Source of the DNA: Lachnospiraceae bacterium UBA4317
Lineage (GTDB): Bacteria; Bacillota_A; Clostridia; Lachnospirales; Lachnospiraceae
NCBI GenBank assembly: GCA_002394525.1
Contig: DGUF01000286.1
Span: 1-6,856, forward strand
Length of the DNA stretch: 6,856 bases
Direction of reading: 5' to 3'
Shown here: positions 4,627 to 6,856 of the stretch, one piece after another
Position numbering within the stretch: position 1 is the stretch's first letter
How the letters are laid out: every line of letters begins with the position of its first letter
Translations under genes and position numbers: made by a program
Notes under the pieces: generated by a model
Seen by the model: the letters and a program-made list of their open reading frames with translations, nothing else
Told to the model about the DNA's origin: nothing
The model's database searches: none

Positions 4627-5535
4627 ATGATCTACACTGTTACATTCAATCCATCGCTGGACTACATCGTCTCTGTTCCGGGCTTCGAGCTTGGCAAGAC
4701 CAACCGCACGGTCTATGAGCAGATGCTGGCCGGGGGAAAGGGCATCAACGTCACGACCGTCCTCACCAACCTCGGGATCGACAGCACCGCGCTGGGCTTT
4801 GTCGCGGGCTTCACCGGAGACGAGCTGATCCGCCGCATGAACGAGATGGGGCTGCGGAATGATTTCATCCGTATCTCCAACGGCTTCTCCCGGATCAATC
4901 TCAAGCTCCGGGACATCGACGGCACCGAGATCAACGGCATGGGTCCCGTGATCGACCAGGCCGGCCAGGATGCCCTGATGGCTAAGCTGAACACCCTGAC
5001 GGAAGGCGATACCCTGGTTCTGGCGGGCAGCATCCCCGAGAGCATGCCTGGAACGATCTACTCCAACATTCTGGAGGCCCTGCAGGGACGCGGCATCCGC
5101 TTCGTCGTCGACGCCACAAAGGACCTGCTGCTCAACGTCCTCCAGTACCACCCCTTCCTGATCAAGCCCAATCACCATGAGATCGGCGAGATCTTCGGCG
5201 TGGAGCTGGACACCAGGGAATCCGTCGTGCCCTATGCCAGAAAGCTCAGGGAGATGGGCGCGGTCAACGTCCTGGTCTCCATGTCCGGCAAGGGCGCCGT
5301 CCTGGTGGATGAGAACGATGAAGTCCATGCGCTTCCCGCACCGGAGGGGAAACTGGTGAACGCGGTCGGAGCGGGCGACTCCATGGTCGCAGGCTTCCTG
5401 ACCGGCTGGGAAGAGCAGCACGACTACGAGCACGCCTTCCGCATGGGCGTCGCGACCGGCAGCGCCAGCGCCTTCTCGGACCTGCTGGCAACAAGGCCCG
5501 AAGTCATGGATGTCTACGGACGTCTGGACGGATAA
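4627..5535 (+). CDS. fruK: 1-phosphofructokinase (PfkB family)
   Basis: This 302-residue cytoplasmic kinase phosphorylates fructose-1-phosphate to fructose-1,6-bisphosphate with ATP. The length is normal for the family. PfkB motifs are in order: TFNPSLD (6-12) at the substrate side, AGGKGINV (35-42, first PfkB signature region), AGSIPESMP (133-141), IKPNHHEIGEIFG (179-191), and VNAVGAGDSMVAGFLTG (244-260), which holds the anion-hole GAGD and the catalytic D251. The start is fixed by the ribosome site AAAGGAGGT six bases before the ATG. It is followed by fruA on the same strand after 158 bases. Tagatose-6-phosphate kinase (LacC) is the closest alternative by fold; the fructose PTS gene next door favours FruK. 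In many Bacillota a DeoR-type fruR precedes fruK in the operon; here fruK comes first behind its own promoter, and its regulator is not visible. Confidence 0.94.
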   Translation: MIYTVTFNPSLDYIVSVPGFELGKTNRTVYEQMLAGGKGINVTTVLTNLGIDSTALGFVAGFTGDELIRRMNEMGLRNDFIRISNGFSRINLKLRDIDGTEINGMGPVIDQAGQDALMAKLNTLTEGDTLVLAGSIPESMPGTIYSNILEALQGRGIRFVVDATKDLLLNVLQYHPFLIKPNHHEIGEIFGVELDTRESVVPYARKLREMGAVNVLVSMSGKGAVLVDENDEVHALPAPEGKLVNAVGAGDSMVAGFLTGWEEQHDYEHAFRMGVATGSASAFSDLLATRPEVMDVYGRLDG

Positions 5536-5570
5536 AAAAGGAGGCCGCGCATCTGAGACAGGCGCGCCTC
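5530..5570 (-). terminator. Hairpin just after fruK, terminator-like only on the minus strand
   Basis: GAGGC-C-GCGC (5541-5550, one bulged C) pairs with GCGCGCCTC (5562-5570) across an 11-base loop. On the plus strand an A-run precedes the stem and no T-run follows, so it is not a standard terminator for fruK. Read on the minus strand, the stem is followed by C and six T (5539-5534), a textbook intrinsic terminator for antisense RNA coming from the fruA side. No minus-strand gene is seen there. In the sense transcript it may only stabilise the fruK 3' end. Confidence 0.5.
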
Positions 5571-5576
5571 ACCGAT

Positions 5577-5611
5577 GGAAAGATGTACAGGAAAGGGCCT
5601 GTACATCTTCC
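5577..5611 (+). other. Long inverted repeat in the fruK-fruA gap
   Basis: AAGATGTACAGG (5580-5591) pairs perfectly with CCTGTACATCTT (5598-5609) across the six-base loop AAAGGG; two more G-C pairs (5577-5578 with 5610-5611) extend it past a bulged A. It is followed on the plus strand by six A, not T, so it does not look like a terminator in either direction. It could be an RNA processing or stabilising stem that sets fruK and fruA mRNA levels apart, or a DNA operator. Function unknown. Confidence 0.65.
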
Positions 5612-5676
5612 AAAAAACTGAACGCGCACGGACTGTGCACCCTTCGTAAAAAAGCAGGGCGCGCGGAATGTGCACC
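5612..5676 (+). repeat. Tandem imperfect repeat upstream of fruA
   Basis: Two units occur: six A (5612-5617) then GCGCACGGACTGTGCACC (5624-5641), and six A (5648-5653) then GCGCGCGGAATGTGCACC (5659-5676). The 18-base cores match at 16 positions and are 35 bases apart; the A-run to core distance is six and five bases. Each core ends in the palindrome GTGCAC. The second unit ends four bases before the fruA ribosome site. I see no -10/-35 pair here, so these are candidate operators or leader RNA elements. Confidence 0.6.
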
Positions 5677-5693
5677 TCACAAAGGAGGAATTT

Positions 5694-6856
5694 ATGAGAA
5701 TCACTGATTTGCTCGACAGACGGAGTATCGATCTGAACGCAGCGCCCGGATCCAAAAACGAGGCCCTGGACCAGGCGGTCGCCCTCATGGCCAAGAGCGA
5801 AAAGATCCGCGATCTTGACGCCTACAGGGCTGAGGTCTACCGCCGCGAGGAAGAGTCCACGACCGGAATCGGCGATGGTCTGGCCATCCCCCACGGCAAA
5901 TGCGACGCCGTCATCAAGCCCGGCCTCGCAGCCATGGTCGTCAAAAACGGCGTCGATTTCGACGCTCTGGACGATGAGCCCGTCAACCTACTCTTCCTGA
6001 TCGCCGCTCCCAACACCAAGGACAATGTCCACCTGGATGTGCTGAGCAAGCTCTCCCGCCTGCTCATGGACGAGCAGTTCGCCACCGACCTCAAGAACGC
6101 CCCCGACGTCGACTCCTTCCTTTCCATCATTGACGCCGCGGACGACAAGGACACCCGCAACTGGGAAGGGGAAGGGACCGCTAAGGAAGAAGCCGCTCCC
6201 GAAGGCGCCTTCCGCATCTGCGCCGTCACCTCCTGCCCCACCGGCATCGCCCACACCTACATGGCGGCCGAGGGCATCGAGAAGGCCGCCAAGGCGGCCG
6301 GCTGCTGGGTCAAGGTCGAGACCCGGGGCTCCGGCGGAGCCAAAAACATCCTGACCGACCAGGAGATCGCGGACGCCGACTGCATCATCGTCGCGGCGGA
6401 CGCCAAGGTCCCCATGGACCGCTTCCACGGCAAGAAGCTGATCGAGTCCCCCGTCTCCGACGGCATCAACAAGGCCGATGAGCTGGTCGCCCGGGCAAAG
6501 ACCGGGAATGTCCCCGTCTGGAAGGGCGGCGCAGGCGCTGCTGCCTCCGCCTCCACTGCCAAGGCCTCCGGCGGAGCCGGCCACAAGATCTATGTCCAGC
6601 TTATGAACGGCGTCTCCCACATGCTGCCCTTCGTCGTCGGCGGTGGTATCCTGATCGCCCTGGCCTTCCTGATCGACGGCTTCTCCGTTGACCTCAACTC
6701 CCTGGCCGAGGCCGAGCGCGCCAACTTCGGTTCCATCAACCCCGTCGCCGCCACCCTCAAGTCCATCGGCGGCGTCGCCTTCGGCTTCATGCTGCCCGTC
6801 CTGGCCGGCTACATCTCCGAGAGTATCGCGGACAGGCCCGGCCTGGCCGTCGGTTT
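5694..6856 (+). CDS. fruA: PTS fructose transporter, enzyme IIABC, truncated at the window edge
   Basis: The open frame gives 387 residues before the window ends. It imports fructose while phosphorylating it to fructose-1-phosphate. Domain order is IIA (about 1-150), linker (150-172), IIB (173-272), a Gly/Ala/Ser-rich linker (278-296), and the start of membrane domain IIC (from 298). In IIA the motif GIGDGLAIPHGK places the phosphorylated histidine at H67. In IIB, SCPTGIAHTYMAAEGIE (180-196) places the phospho-cysteine at C181, followed by KVETRGSGGAKNILT. IIC shows a first membrane helix (about 308-329, MLPFVVGGGILIALAFLI) and a second containing FGFMLPVLAGYI, ending in SIADRPGLAVG, a fructose-family IIC signature. 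No HPr (FPr-like) domain precedes IIA. The start has AAAGGAGG (5681-5688) five bases upstream. Together with fruK it forms the fructose catabolic operon. The rest of IIC is outside the window. Confidence 0.95.
   Translation, partial: MRITDLLDRRSIDLNAAPGSKNEALDQAVALMAKSEKIRDLDAYRAEVYRREEESTTGIGDGLAIPHGKCDAVIKPGLAAMVVKNGVDFDALDDEPVNLLFLIAAPNTKDNVHLDVLSKLSRLLMDEQFATDLKNAPDVDSFLSIIDAADDKDTRNWEGEGTAKEEAAPEGAFRICAVTSCPTGIAHTYMAAEGIEKAAKAAGCWVKVETRGSGGAKNILTDQEIADADCIIVAADAKVPMDRFHGKKLIESPVSDGINKADELVARAKTGNVPVWKGGAGAAASASTAKASGGAGHKIYVQLMNGVSHMLPFVVGGGILIALAFLIDGFSVDLNSLAEAERANFGSINPVAATLKSIGGVAFGFMLPVLAGYISESIADRPGLAVG

Noticed and set aside
4582..5433. 283-codon minus-strand open frame opposite fruK
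   Set aside because: Shadow of fruK; its product shows no domain and its stop end lies in the fruK promoter.
5553..5649. Short frames in the fruK-fruA gap: a CTG-started 22-codon frame (5553-5621) behind an AAGGAGG-like run, and an ATG-started 24-codon frame (5575-5649)
   Set aside because: The first needs a rare start codon inside a hairpin, the second has no ribosome site. Neither peptide looks like a known leader peptide, and both are more easily explained by the RNA stems.
5988..6620. 210-codon minus-strand open frame opposite fruA
   Set aside because: Low-complexity Gly/Val/Asp translation that mirrors the fruA IIA-IIB coding bias.
1..6856. CRISPR arrays, tRNA or rRNA genes, insertion sequences, toxin-antitoxin or defence genes
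   Set aside because: None is visible: no evenly spaced long repeats, no cloverleaf with a CCA-type end, no transposase motifs, and nearly all sequence is accounted for by metabolic genes and their control regions.

Overview
The window is ordinary-looking bacterial chromosome from an anaerobe with GC-rich coding DNA and AT-rich promoter regions. Strong Shine-Dalgarno sites (AAAGGAGG), good sigma-A/sigma-70 type promoters, a PTS fructose transporter of the fused A-B-C type and a ferredoxin-linked 2-oxoacid oxidoreductase fit a fermentative gut-type bacterium, perhaps a GC-rich member of the Bacillota or Coriobacteriia. That assignment is inference; nothing here fixes the taxon. There are no RNA genes, insertion sequences or CRISPR repeats.

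Layout. (1) 1-776, minus strand: a LysR-type regulator cut off at its C-terminus by the window edge. (2) 777-1035: its promoter and leader, plus terminator-like hairpins. (3) 1036-4314, minus strand: a four-gene operon transcribed porC-porD-porA-porB (gamma, delta, alpha, beta) for a heterotetrameric pyruvate (or related 2-oxoacid):ferredoxin oxidoreductase. (4) 4315-4626: a divergent control region with one good promoter on each strand and several repeated operator-like motifs. (5) 4627-5535, plus strand: fruK, 1-phosphofructokinase. (6) 5536-5693: a gap with two hairpins and a tandem imperfect repeat. (7) 5694 to the right edge, plus strand: fruA, fructose PTS enzyme IIABC, truncated inside IIC.

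How the genes could work together. FruA imports fructose as fructose-1-phosphate and FruK converts it to fructose-1,6-bisphosphate, feeding glycolysis. PorCDAB takes pyruvate from the end of glycolysis to acetyl-CoA, CO2 and reduced ferredoxin. Entry and exit of the same pathway are therefore fired from one shared divergent promoter region. The most interesting signals are regulatory: 15-bp dyads of T-N11-A form (LysR-like) around the por promoter, a cre-like sequence in the por leader, a 12-base word shared by both promoters, and the structured fruK-fruA gap. I found no convincing new protein system.
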